Origin: Cyclina sinensis
Taxonomy: Eukaryota; Mollusca; Bivalvia; Venerida; Veneridae
Direction: 5' to 3'
Assembly (NCBI GenBank): GCA_012932295.1
Contig: JAAONU010000009.1
Span: 3,422,197 to 3,486,196 of the forward strand
Length of the DNA stretch: 64,000 bases
Part shown: piece by piece, positions 24,225-35,107 of the stretch
How positions within the stretch are numbered: the stretch's first letter is position 1
Layout: each line of letters opens with the position of its first letter
Program-made: the position numbers and the translations under genes
The notes under the pieces: model-generated
The model's input: only the letters and a program-made list of their open reading frames with translations
The model's database searches: none
Told to the model about the DNA's origin: nothing

Positions 24225-24300
24225 GATAGGCGAGGAGTAAGGCATAAACTCGCAACCCCTTGATAACCAGTCCAGCGCGTTACTAATTGACCCTGAAACA
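24225..24300 (-). repeat. Diverged SINE head
   Basis: The minus strand reads TAACGCGCTGGACTGGTTATC and then GGGGTTGCGAGTTTATGCC, aligning with the TAACGCGCTGGACTGG...CGAGTTCGAT of the SINE heads at 25,028, 26,244 and 47,186. No further SINE body is recognisable. Confidence 0.4.
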
Positions 24301-24779
24301 GCTACTGACCTAGCTCTTAGAGGTCACTGGACAATTTTTTGAACCTCTAAATATTCGACAAAAAATATGCATCTGAGACAATTTTACAAAATTCCGCTCT
24401 TAATTTTTTTAAATATGTTTTTTTTATAACAATTAATAATACACGCACTAAGTCGCACGTACCTGCCACGTGCAAAACAGGAAGTGAGGAACATTAATCC
24501 CTTGCCACAGCTGACTGGACTGTTAACACATTTTTTAAAATAATGATGGAAGGTGATCAGTTTAGACGGAAAGTAGTTAAGTACAAAAATTCAGCATGTA
24601 ACTATGGATATAGACAGTTATAGAAATTAGTACCTCCCTGGTTACCTCCCTATTTTTTTACTATATAGAAAAAGGTCCATGTGGCAACAGAAGGTAAATT
24701 TCATACGGTCTTGAAAATCTTGCTTGTAATGAAGAGTTTGTATTCTTAAGTTTCACATACAATCAAATAAAAAAACATA

Positions 24780-25670
24780 TTTTATATCCTTCAGGCATTT
24801 TCTCAAAAGGAAATTTCGTTATTCAAGTGTTTTCCTGTGACTGATCAAGCAAGACCGACAATGACAATTAACGGTGACTTATCAAAACAAAGACAGTATG
24901 TCACCCCCGTATTACGTAACCACATTCCTTCACCACAGGACACCGCGAATGACATAAGACAGTTTGATGATTAAAGAAGCGCTAAATAATGCATATTTAA
25001 TGACAAGTAGTTTTTGAAACTGTATCAGGAGCGGATGTGGTCCAGTGGTAACGCGCTGGACTGGTAAACCAGGGCTCCCGAGTTCGATTCCCCGCTCCTC
25101 CTCTAATATTACTAATAGTCTTTCGGATGGACAACCGGTACCGACGATAAAAAAGCTCAAATAGAAATAGAAACTGTATCAAAGAATAAAATGAGTTTTA
25201 GTTAAAATAGAGTGAACATGTGGTTGATGAGCGAGATGTTTTATTTTGTCCATTTTTTGAGCTTTCAGAGTTGTTCAACTAACTGAAATCATAGTTTCTA
25301 CTTTCGAAAAAGAAAACCGTGCTTTCAATATTTTTGTTTTACACAAATTATATGTGGTTTATACAACTCAAGTTTCCACTTTGAACAGTCCATGGTCTTT
25401 TTCACAGTCTTTAATGTGTTAAATAATTCATGTTAATAATAATATGTTCAAGTCAGGAATAAAACATACAAAATAGTAATAATAATAAAATAAAGTGATA
25501 TGTATTTTGCAACAAAATTCACGCGATATAAGGCAGTATGTCACCGTGAAATGTGCTTAAGTTATACAGATTTATACGGAACTTAAGCATCATAGCGAGG
25601 TTTAGCAGTCTTTTAATGGAGGAGGGTCACGTGACCTTCATAATGGCGACGGTCAATTTCTCAATTATGG
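24780..25670 (+). repeat. Dispersed repeat, copy 2 (SINE inserted)
   Basis: Counterpart of 15,880-16,600, interrupted at 25,028-25,169 by a SINE. It ends near 25,670 with GGAACGTTCTATAGAATG, a word like the giant element's own array palindrome; copy 1 lacks this. Function unknown. Confidence 0.6.
25028..25169 (+). mobile_element. tRNA-headed SINE, internally deleted
   Basis: The head forms a tRNA-like unit: acceptor GGAGCGG/CCGCTCC is perfect, B-box GAGTTCGATTCC, and the anticodon loop CTGGTAA gives GGT (Thr). It is flanked by 12-bp direct repeats GAAACTGTATCA (25,016-25,027 and 25,170-25,181). The paralogous site near 16,120-16,140 has a single copy, proving insertion. Compared with the copies at 26,244 and 47,186, about 140 bp of the central domain is missing between TTCGGATG and GACAACCGGTACCGA, the deletion ending in a short ATGG-like word. 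The 3' tail is AAATAG-type. Confidence 0.85.
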
Positions 25671-26243
25671 AACGTTCTATAGAATGATGAAATATTTAAA
25701 TTTTAAATAGTTTGACATAATTCTGATGGAATATGGAGGCCAATATAATTTCGAGTATGAACAAAATGTATAAAGTTCCGTCAGGTTTATTGTATGAAAA
25801 GATACATCACTTGAAATATCTTTTTGTCTTTTTAGGTCTTTTTTATGTTTATTTTTCTGTGATAAATTTCTTCTGAGATACGTAGTAAGAAAGTTTTCAC
25901 TACGACCCTTGTTTAATAGATGTAAATCCATTTCAGCATATTAACCTTAGAAAAGTTTTAAAGATAAAAAAATGATCAAAAGAACAAATATAAAACAGAA
26001 GAAGCCCCAAAATATATCTGTCCAAAAAAAAAAAAAAAAAAGCGAAAAATCTGTAATATTTTTTAAAAAGTACATTTACAAGTCATGGATCAAAAATAAC
26101 TTTTATCTTCTTCATAAATATAAAATCAAAATTAGTATTTAACTGCATGGAAGTTTCTTAAAGTTTCTTATCACTGACACATGCCAATTGGAAGCAACAA
26201 TTACGTAATGTTTTCACAAGTGTGACAGATAAAAAGTAACCCA

Positions 26244-26530
26244 GAAGCGGATGTGGTCCAGTGGTAACGCGCTGGACTGGTAAACCAGGGCTCCCGAGTT
26301 CGATCCCCCGCTCCTCAACTAACATTACTAATAGTCTTTCGGATCAGACGTTAAACCGAGGTCCGATGTATCAGTGCTACACACATGCAAAAGAACCAGG
26401 GGTGTCTCTGGAATGGGATGCTTTCTGTATCTTGCACTATCCCCACAACATAAAATAACTAATCTCTTCAGGGGACGTCGGTCATATGGGCAACAGGTAC
26501 CGACGATATTTAAGCTCAAATAGATAGATG
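26244..26530 (+). mobile_element. tRNA-headed SINE, full length
   Basis: About 285 bp: tRNA-Thr-like head, then a conserved middle (TCTTTCGGATCAGACGTTAA, CCGAGGTCC, TGTCTCTGGAATGGGATGC), a 3' part with GGTACCGACGAT, and a short GATA/ATAG tail. The middle resembles the V domain of V-SINEs, which are reported in molluscs (RUDI); this is from memory and unverified. Clear target duplications are not seen. Confidence 0.75.
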
Positions 26531-28765
26531 GATTGTAAGACAACTCGCCAATAAGTTTTGCCAATTGCCTCACTTTTAGCATGAAATAACTGTTAATTCC
26601 TTTGTTTTGACAGCTATGCAGAATAGAGGATATTCAAGATTTTTTTCTACGGAAAATATGTTTCACTGCAGTGAAAAATAAAGGTGATAATACGGAAAAT
26701 GAAAATACGCATTTTATTTCATCAATATTTCTCAGTATTTCATTCAAAAGTATATAATAAACTAAGGTCCCTGTGGTAAGTCTTATTTGCATAAATCCCA
26801 TAGAAATCACAAACGTGTTTTTTTTTTTTGACATTTCTTTAGATGTAAATTTTAAGCAGACAATTTCCTGATTAATGTACATGTCATATTTTTGTTGTTC
26901 AAACAATATCCCAACGTGAAAATCTGTTTGATATTGCAGTCAAACCAAATCTATTAATCGCATTCACGCTAAGATATAATTCCAATCAGTTCTACCGACA
27001 CAAAATAAAAATCGAGTAGTTACCGCAGTTTTTCACATGTTATAAATTATATGTTTTATTGTGTTTTTGCATTTGTGGTTATTATAAATTATTTGGATGA
27101 AGTAAAATCGTTATATGTTTGTCTATTGACCTTTAAGTCCTATCAGTCACAAATAAACATTGCACAGTTGAACGCGTCCCTAATTTTCACAATTTTAGAT
27201 TCGAATCCGCGCTTATATTAATTAACGGCAATAAACAAACATTTATTCTATCAATAAAAGGACTGGTTGTGACCGGAAGTTGTTAATTAATGTCTTAAGT
27301 CTTCTTTTGATCAAAGGGAGAGATGATTATCAGGGGAGCGTGTAATAGCTTTACTGATTGGCAATTAAAAAAATCAGCTAATTGTCCATAAAATAGTAGC
27401 ACTGTTTGACACATTAAAGACAGTATACGACCTAAATTCATTCATCAACAAGCATATTATATCCAATATTTACAATAAGAACTTTCTTATCCATCATAAT
27501 GGCTATTATGTTCTGAATGATTCCAAACTATTATTATAGTTTTTGCTAACTGTTCAGTTCTGTTCTGCTAACTAAAGGTGACCCTTTTCTAATTTGCAAT
27601 GATTATAAAATTATGATCAATTGAACTCATAAAGTGATTTTTTAATAGAAAAAAAAAGTTTTTTAAGAGAGGAATAAACTAAACATCAAAAGTAATAATG
27701 TACTTATTTCTAAAATATGACTCAGACAAATGATAAACACTTCAACCAAACTTGCCAAATGATGAGAAAAGGTTTATAAATATTAATTGTTCTTACACAA
27801 TGTTATAAAACTTACAAATAATACAGATGGTAATAATCTTTTTTTTAAAATGCATTCTGCATAAGAAATGTCACAAACTAAATCTTAATATTTTTTTCTT
27901 TGATATTAAGAATTATGAAATTGTGTGAGAATTTTATACTTACATTTTTCTTCCAGAAAAAAGTCCTTAACTCGGAAGTATCAAGTCTCGTTTATTGCTG
28001 TTGTTCATGTATCTTATTATGAAAAAAACACGCAGAAAAAATAGCTCTATCTTACCTAATTGGTTAAACGGCACGCGACAGATAAGTACCGTTAATTGGC
28101 CGTGTCCATTTAGTGCATAGGTAACTCTGGTACTCATAATTTAATTAGCCTTTCTAAACGAGAAAAAGGTAAAAAGTTTAAAACTGAAGCTGTCTATTTA
28201 AATATTTTAATCCAGAAAAAAGTCCATTAATAGTTTAATTTTTTAAACTATCTTAAAAGTTTTCAATTAGATTTTCTGACAAATGAAATATCAGTCCACC
28301 CCTTTTTCGTCATTTCATTCTCCCGCTGTGTAATCAAGCGTATCGGGTATTGTGTAACTGGAGTTGGCCGTGTTGAAAATTTCAGGAGAAGACAGAAATA
28401 AACTCGTTTTCATCGGAATATAAGGATTTGTCATGGTAAGCACATTTTTATAAAAGCTTTTATTTCAAACTCGACTTGTTATTTACATGTACCTGCGATT
28501 GTACAAGATATTGTGTAGATCAGTATATTGTATCGGTCAATATCTCCTCTGTTATAGCGAGATTCTGGCTCAAAACAAAAGTATCTCAAAATAATTATGC
28601 TCAAGACGTCAAAACATTAAATTTGTTCTGTAAACACTGAGCCTTGTCGGTGAGCAGTCACATTTAACCATTGTTCATTTGCATTTACAAAATAACCAGT
28701 CAGGTGATATATTTGTATATAAATCTTTTGATGTCAGTAGGCATCTGATACGTCATTGAATTCAG

Positions 28766-29309
28766 AATGGCAGATTAATGTCAGTAACATGAAACCCAGC
28801 AAAATATTGTTGTTTTCTGATCATTTTGGCAAATATCCGGTGGATGATTTACAGGTGTGGAACTTAGGGACTGTGCCTCCACGTTTCCAGCCATTCGGTT
28901 GTCCGGCTAGTAAAGTTCTTTTTGTTTATCATATTGTAATGGTAAAACATTATCATTTTCATGAAAAAATGGTTCTCTTGTCTTGCTCGATTATTGATAA
29001 GTAACAATTAAAACTGGAGTTATCGGATTAAGATAATTCTATGTAGCTATAAACTTTATATAGCTATTTTCTTGATAAACGTTTTTCCTTTAATATTGCA
29101 TTTTGATATGATTTATTATGTTTTCAGAGATAGAAGTGCAGTGCATAGACAATGAAATGTCAAGAGTAAATGTTGAAAGTGAAGGATGGCCAACTCGAGT
29201 ACTGAATGTAAATCTGAAGGGTCTGAGTACACCATTGGAATACAGCAAACAACACCGTATAGTTTCAGTCAAACAAAATCAAAGTTATAACCGAAACAAA
29301 TTATTTTAG
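28766..29309 (+). CDS. Possible two-exon gene in giant element core
   Basis: Two segments could splice in phase. Segment one follows an acceptor-like TTGAATTCAG (28,756-28,765), holds an ATG at 28,790 and ends at CCGGCTA|GTAAAG (28,909). Segment two starts after TTTATTATGTTTTCAG (ends 29,127) and stays open to a TAG at 29,307-29,309. The product would be about 100 residues, with SKILLFSDHFGKYPVDDL in the first part and a polar, glutamate-rich second part. No domain is recognised. A further upstream ATG|GTAAGC at 28,433 could be a 5' exon but does not join in frame. It may be cargo or a captured host fragment; support is only splice phase and composition. Confidence 0.3.
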
Positions 29310-29689
29310 ACTCTCAGCCAGTAACTATATAATATATATTTTCCTGAGACTATAACGATGTATCATGGTCGATTGGTCATGTTACTGAGGACTCGACTGG
29401 ATTCACGGAACAAAGAATGACTATATGGCAACAATACGGGTTTTATCCCATTCCCGAAAAAAAGGGAGAGCACTCAGTGAAAAACGATTACAGTTCAGAT
29501 GTTTGTTCCTTCGAATGTGCTAAATGATAAATTATATATTTATTGAACTACTTTTTACAGTTTATTGCATTTTTCCTCTTAGAAAGGTTAAAAATATGTA
29601 GCATAAAAAGTCACAAATCGGTCGTTCTTTAGCATATTTTTTTCATCAGGTTACAGTTTCATTGAATGGATCTCGACCGCAATATTTTC

Positions 29690-31930
29690 GTTTTAATTTT
29701 TAGAACGTTCATAAGAATGAATACTGTTCTTGTATCATTTGTGTATCTATCTTTTCTAATGACAACCGTTCCATCATTTCAGTATTGTCCACTAGTCTTA
29801 GATTTGCTTTGACAATTCGTCAAAGAAAATATCTCTTAGAACATTCTAAAAGATTGCTAGGCTTATAGAACGCAATTTATGCATTTTTGTTCTTAAAAGT
29901 AGAATTATATTAGAATTTAACTGTAGTATTTTCGGTTTTCTTTCTTTGCAGAATAAAGACTGATAATTTTAAAACCATTTTTGTGTCTGTCATTACAAAT
30001 GAAAACTGCACCACCATTCAATTATGTTCACTGGACTTACATTTATCATAGATAATCTCTTAGAAAGTTTTAAAAGAATGTTACAACTGTAGGAAATCAA
30101 ACACAAATTGTTTTACGCCATTTTGTTTAGAAAGTTCTAATGATTTTATAACTTTTATTTATGTGAATAAAATTAGAACTCGAATGTAGTATTTTTCGGT
30201 TTTCGTTCTTTGAACGTTCTACAGATATGACAGAATAAAATTTGATACATGTTCTTTTTCAACTTTTTCGTTGTTTGTCTCAGAACGTCTTAAAAATGAA
30301 ATCTGTTTTGTTTTCTTGGTTTTTTTTTCAACTTTTCTGTACTACGTTTTTAGAACGTTCTAAAGAATGAAATCTGATTTTGCTGTTTTTCATCTTTTTC
30401 ACTCTTAGTCTTTATATGAACATTCTAAAGAATGAAATCTGATTTTGTTGTTTTTCAAATTTTCTGTTTTACGTTTTTAGAACGATCTGATTTTGTTGTT
30501 TTTCAACTTCTCAGTATTACGTTTTTAGAACGTTCTAAAGAATGACATCATTTTTTTTTATTTTTGGTTTTTCATCTTTTCGCTTTTAGTTTTTAGAACG
30601 TTCTAAAGAATGAAATCCGATTTTGTTGATTTTCAACTTTCTCTGTATTCATTTTTAGAACGTTCTAAAGAATGAAATCTGAGTTTGTTGTTTTTCATCC
30701 TTTGCGCTCTAAGTCTTTAGAATGTTCTAAAGACTGGTATCTGATTTCTATTCCTTTTCGACTTTTTCGTTTTTCTTTTCTTAGAACGTTCTAAAGAATG
30801 AAATCTGTTTTTTTCTCATCTTTTAGCTTTTAGTTTTAGAACGCTCTAAAGAATGATATCTGATTTTGTTTTTTTTTTCAACTTTTCTGTTTTACGTTTT
30901 TAGAACGTTCTAATGAATAAAAAATGTTTTCTTCATTTTAAATCTCAGTCTTTAGAACGTTCTAAAGAATGAAATCTGATTTTGTTGTTTTTCAACTTTT
31001 CTGTATTACGTTTTTAGAACGTTCTAAAGAATGAAATCTGATTTTGCTGGGTTTTTTTATCATCCTTTGCACTCTTAGTCTTTAGAATGTTCTAAAGAAT
31101 GAAATCGAATTTTATTATTTTTCAACTTTTCTGTACTACGTTTTTAGAACGTTCTAAAGAAAGAAATTTGATTTTGTTGTTTTTCAACTTCTCTGTACTA
31201 CGTTTTTAGAACCTTTTTAAGAATGAAATCTTTTTTTTTTTCATCTTTTCGCTTTTAGTTTTTAGAACGCTCTAAAGAATGAAATCTGATTTTGTTATTT
31301 TTCAACTTTTTCTGTATAAAGTTTTTAGAACGTTCTAAAGAATGAAATCTGAGTTTGTTGTTTTTCATCATTTGCACTCTAAGTCATTAGAATGTTCTAA
31401 AGACTGAAATCTGATTTCTATTCCTTTTCGCCTTTTTCGTTTTTCTTTTCTTATAACGTTCTAAAGAATGAAATCTGTTTTTGTTATTTTCACCTTTTCT
31501 GTTTTAGAACGTTCTAAAGAATGGAATTTCATTTACGTTTTTTTTTTCAACTTTTCGTTGTTTGTCTTAGAAAGCTCTAAAGAATGAAATCTGATTTTGT
31601 TGTTTTTTTCAAATTTTCTGTATAACGTTTTTAGAACGTTCTAAAGAATGGAATCTGAATTTGTTTTTTTTTCATCTTTTGCACGCTTAGTCTTTAGAAT
31701 GTTCTAAAGAATGAAATCTGATTTTGTTGTTTTTCATCTTTTGCGCGCTTCGTTTTTAGAACGTTCTAAAGAATGAAATCTGATTTCTATTCTTTTTCGA
31801 CTTTTTCATTTTTCTTTTTAGAACGTTCTAAAGAATGAAATCTGATCTCTATTCCTTTTCGAATGTTTCGTTTTTCTGTTTCAAAACGTTCTAAAGAATA
31901 TATCTGATTATGTATATATTTAGGGTAAAA
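29690..31930 (-). repeat. Right subterminal palindrome array
   Basis: Inverted counterpart of the left array: about 35-40 units read as AGAACGTTCTAAAGAATGAAATCTGA followed by TTTTGTTGTTTTTCAACTTT or a TTTTTCATC...CTTAGTC spacer on the plus strand (two spacer types). Units nearest the core are again the most decayed, and the best-preserved lie between about 30,300 and 31,850. Confidence 0.85.
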
Positions 31931-31999
31931 CAGAAGTTTTTAGAATGTCCTAAGAAAATGTTTCTTTGTTTAGAATATTCTTAAAGAATTAATTTATGT

Positions 32000-32189
32000 T
32001 ATGATTTTTTCGGTTATTTTCTGTTGATATGCTGTGTGAATACATGTTGGTTTACAGAAGTGAGTTGTTGTTTTGTCTGAACCCATGAAAAAAGCCTATG
32101 ATTTAGCCTGTTTTACCAGACGAAATTTGCTTAAAATGGGCATTTTTTCGGGACTTGTTGGAAAATCCCTTTTTAAAATGGATCGTGTT
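32000..32189 (-). repeat. Right terminal inverted repeat
   Basis: Reverse complement of 20,772-20,960, ending GGATCGTGTT at 32,189, followed by the target duplication GTAG (32,190-32,193) and the resumed Gypsy-A LTR (GTACTGTTTACAGG). Confidence 0.9.
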
Positions 32190-32193
32190 GTAG

Positions 32194-32699
32194 GTACTGT
32201 TTACAGGTAAAATGGCCAGGTGTCAAGTCACTATATGAAAGGTTGTTACTGAAAGTAAATATCGCTAAACTATTTTAGTGCAGGATTAACTTACAGATGC
32301 TTATATAAAGTGTACTTATGAAAAACAGGAATAAAGAACGGCACTAACCTGAAAATATAAATATCCTAGATATTTAATTACAATATATGCAGGTATGCAT
32401 AAAATAACAATGAGTTGCAAACGGTGGTCAAATGGCAAATGCAACAAAGCATTGCATTTGTCACTTGAGCACAATAGGCAACGTCAAGGGTGATTAGTTA
32501 GTTCAGGTTAGTATCAAATATCAAACAGTATCAATGTATTATAGGACTGTATAGGATAGAGGTATATGACGGACAAGGCATCTATGAGAACATGACATAG
32601 CTGCGCTGTATTAAGTACAGATAAATATAATAGCACAAACTGTTATTAATATGTTTATTTGTATTTCACGGACTTCCATCAAAAACCGACCCTATGACA
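32194..32699 (-). mobile_element. Gypsy-A 3' LTR, inner part
   Basis: Continues the LTR interrupted at 20,771 and matches 40,514-41,010. On the minus strand it starts TGTCATAG, directly after a polypurine tract ATGGGGAAGTG at 32,700-32,711. It includes the second of the two ~92-bp internal LTR repeats. Confidence 0.9.
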
Positions 32700-32711
32700 C
32701 ACTTCCCCATG

Positions 32712-33889
32712 TCAGGGAAAAGGCTCCTGACTTTTCGGTACCACTTACTGAATGGTAAATTAAAATATATGAAAAGATACTATAAAATACGATACATTTT
32801 ATACGTAGTGCACAAAGTCATGTACATATAGACGGGCTACTAGGTAGATAATAATTATCTACAGCTGTACTTTACCGGAGGTAAGTATGAAAATAAATAT
32901 TAATGCCCGGCAATGTTATAAACATTGCCATCACTGAAAAACGAAACGTTGGTCTAGTGCACTCCAAAGAACTGGCATCTAACAGGTATGTATGGACCTA
33001 TAAGGTAAGCACAATAGTCATTATACAACATAAACAACACAAAAAAACATAACCATAAGACTAACAGACAATCGATGCCAGCAGGTTTGAACAGTCAGAA
33101 ACGTTCTGTAGTAGGTCAAAAATTCAACCTGTGAAAGAAAAAGAAAAACGCTCAGGTAAGTATCTGGTAAATGCACAATTAAGCCATCTGAATATAAATA
33201 TAAAGGTAATTAAAGATTATCATCTTATCAAAAGGGCACGCATCATCGAAGTATTGATACACCATTAGACGAATTCGGTAGACTGGCAGAGACAAATCAA
33301 CCCGTAAGGTAAGTATCCATACGATCTAAAACAAGCAAGGTAAGTATCAATGTGGTAAGTACCACTGAAACAGTGATAGACATATTAATAAATATGATAA
33401 AGAAGTATTACATGCACTACTTCATGTACTACAAAATACTAGTACGATACTAGTGTACAACACAGTACAACACTGTCAACCATACAAAGTATGCGCTCTA
33501 AAAGAGCACAATGTACTTACAATAATAGTGGTCAAAACGTATATGTCACCACCTTACAAACTAAGACACATATAGCCACAGAACCATACTTTAAAACTAT
33601 GTAAGACATTAAAACACAACTAAGATCTTATCTGTAAATTGCTGAAACAGGAAGCAATCTCAATGTATAATTAAAGACACCAATCATCACTCTTCATCCA
33701 CTGTGGTTTGATTCTCTGCCGAGTGGTTCTTCTGACTGTTGGTGATGATAAACCCGCTTCTCCAGGACTGCGTCTCGCTAGTAGAATGCGGTATGGTTGA
33801 CTGACCGAGTCACTGGATACTTTGTCAGTATCTTCATCTTGGGAATGAAGGTCAACAGTGTCTACAGTAGGAGATACGTCGACATCAGA
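32712..33889. other. Gypsy-A 3' untranslated region
   Basis: Between integrase and polypurine tract, with no reading frame of note. On the plus strand GGTAAGTA(T/C) or GTAAGCAC words recur at about 32,880, 33,004, 33,152, 33,307, 33,338 and 33,353, forming a cluster of splice-donor-like or minisatellite-like words antisense to the element. Confidence 0.45.
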
Positions 33890-35107
33890 TTAAGTTTGAT
33901 CCTCCTCACGTATGTCTGATTCGCTCTCAATTCCGTCTGTCTCCTGAGATGGAAGAACGTCTTCCACATCTGTCAAGGTCATAAACGGAAGGAGTAAATT
34001 ACGATGGAGAATCCTAGATTTCTTGAACCTCGCACCTTCACGTTTGACCTCGTAGACGGGGATGTCCTCATTTGGCTTGCGGATAACAACATGTGGATGA
34101 TGTTCCCACTTATCAGCCAACTTCTGTTTCCCACGGACAGACACATTCCGGACTAGGACACGGTCACCAGGACAAAGCACAGAACTTCGAACTCGCTCAT
34201 CATATCTGCGTTTGTTGATTCTTGCAGTCTTCTTTGCCACTTCCCTTGCCTTCTTGTATGCAGAATGGAGACGGTCTCGCAATTTAACCACATACTCCGA
34301 CTGTGTGCTTGAAGACAAAGAGTCAGTGGGCAGCCCTAGAAAAGCATCAATGGCGAGTCTGGGATGTCGGCCAAACATCAAGAAATACGGAGAGTAGCCA
34401 GTGCTCTCATGACGAGTGGCATTATAGGCATACACCAGACTCGATACATGGGACTATTCTAGCGTACCAAGCATCTTGAGTAATGTTTGGTTAAATCTCT
34501 CAACCATTCGATTGCCCATTGGGTGGTACGGGGTGGTTCGTGACTTCTCAATCCCTGCGATGGCACATAGCTCTTTTATCAGCTTTGATTCGAAGTTCTG
34601 CCCCTGGTTGCTATGGATGCGGGCAGGAAACCCGTAGTGTACCACAAAGTTATCAAAAAGTATCCTGGCAGTTGTCTTCGAGGTTTGGTTCCTTGTAGGA
34701 AACGCCTGTGCGTAACGGCTGAAATGATCGGTTAGTACAAGGACGTTTTCGAATCCGCCTTTTGATCGTTCTAGAGAAAGATAATCCACGCAAACGACAT
34801 CAATAGGAAACCTTGATTCAATAGGAACCAGTTCAGCTGTAGATGCATTGGTTTTCCTTCGGATGCATCTATTTCAATTTCGGACGCAATCGACGATGTA
34901 GCTATCCATTCATGGCCAACAAAATCTTTCCTTAAACAAGGATATAGTCCGATCGCGTCCTTGGTGGCCAAGGTCATCGTGTAAAGCCTTGAAGACTCTT
35001 TCTTTTAAATCCGTGGGTAAAAGTAACTGAAGCCGTTCTTCTCCGTTGACGGAAAACTTCCTATACAGTACCCCTTGTACAAGCACCAATTTGGACCAAT
35101 CTCGCAA
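33890..35107 (-). pseudogene. Gypsy-A integrase
   Basis: Integrase pieces in order: the zinc-binding region with LHDDLGHQGRDRTISLFK (35,107-34,910); the catalytic core (34,789-34,454) with MDYLSLE, then IHSNQGQNFES where the second catalytic Asp is Asn, and the catalytic Glu in MVERFNQ; and the C-terminal domain (34,435-33,890) with RHPRLAIDA and GDRVLVRNV, a chromodomain-free basic tail. Frame breaks lie near 34,780 and 34,910. Relative to Gypsy-C a short deletion and a TAG sit near 34,455. Inactive. Confidence 0.85.

Larger units (their letters stand above)
23641..29690. other. Core of giant TIR element
   Basis: About 6 kb with no recognisable transposase, helicase or polymerase in either strand. 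It contains a dispersed repeat (24,780-25,670), two SINE insertions (25,028-25,169; 26,244-26,530), a decayed SINE head (24,225-24,300), a TTCTG-type tail word (27,553) and two exon-like segments (28,766-28,909; 29,128-29,309). The rest is AT-rich without visible structure. Confidence 0.5.
20772..32189. mobile_element. Giant TIR DNA element (11.4 kb)
   Basis: Ends are inverted repeats starting AACACGATCC. The first ~130 bp of each arm match almost perfectly; similarity continues for about 300 bp and then through long palindrome arrays in inverted orientation (about 2.7 kb left, 2.3 kb right). The element splits the Gypsy-A 3' LTR. Comparison with the intact LTR at 40,513 shows a duplicated target, best read as GTAG, although a 2-bp TA or 3-bp reading with one extra terminal base fits equally because the site is self-overlapping. 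The ~6-kb core has no recognisable transposase, so the copy is probably non-autonomous. The superfamily cannot be assigned by eye. Confidence 0.85.

Noticed and set aside
25028..25100. Functional tRNA-Thr gene
   Set aside because: Good acceptor stem, but it is the head of a SINE with a conserved body and target duplications, and the anticodon stem has an A-A mismatch.
20960..31930. CRISPR-like regularly spaced repeats
   Set aside because: The repeats are palindrome-centred units in transposon arms of a eukaryotic genome; spacers are themselves repeated, so this is a tandem array and not a CRISPR locus.
20772..32189. Assignment to a known giant family such as Polinton/Maverick
   Set aside because: No polymerase B, integrase, ATPase or capsid genes seen, and the target duplication is not the 6 bp expected for that family.
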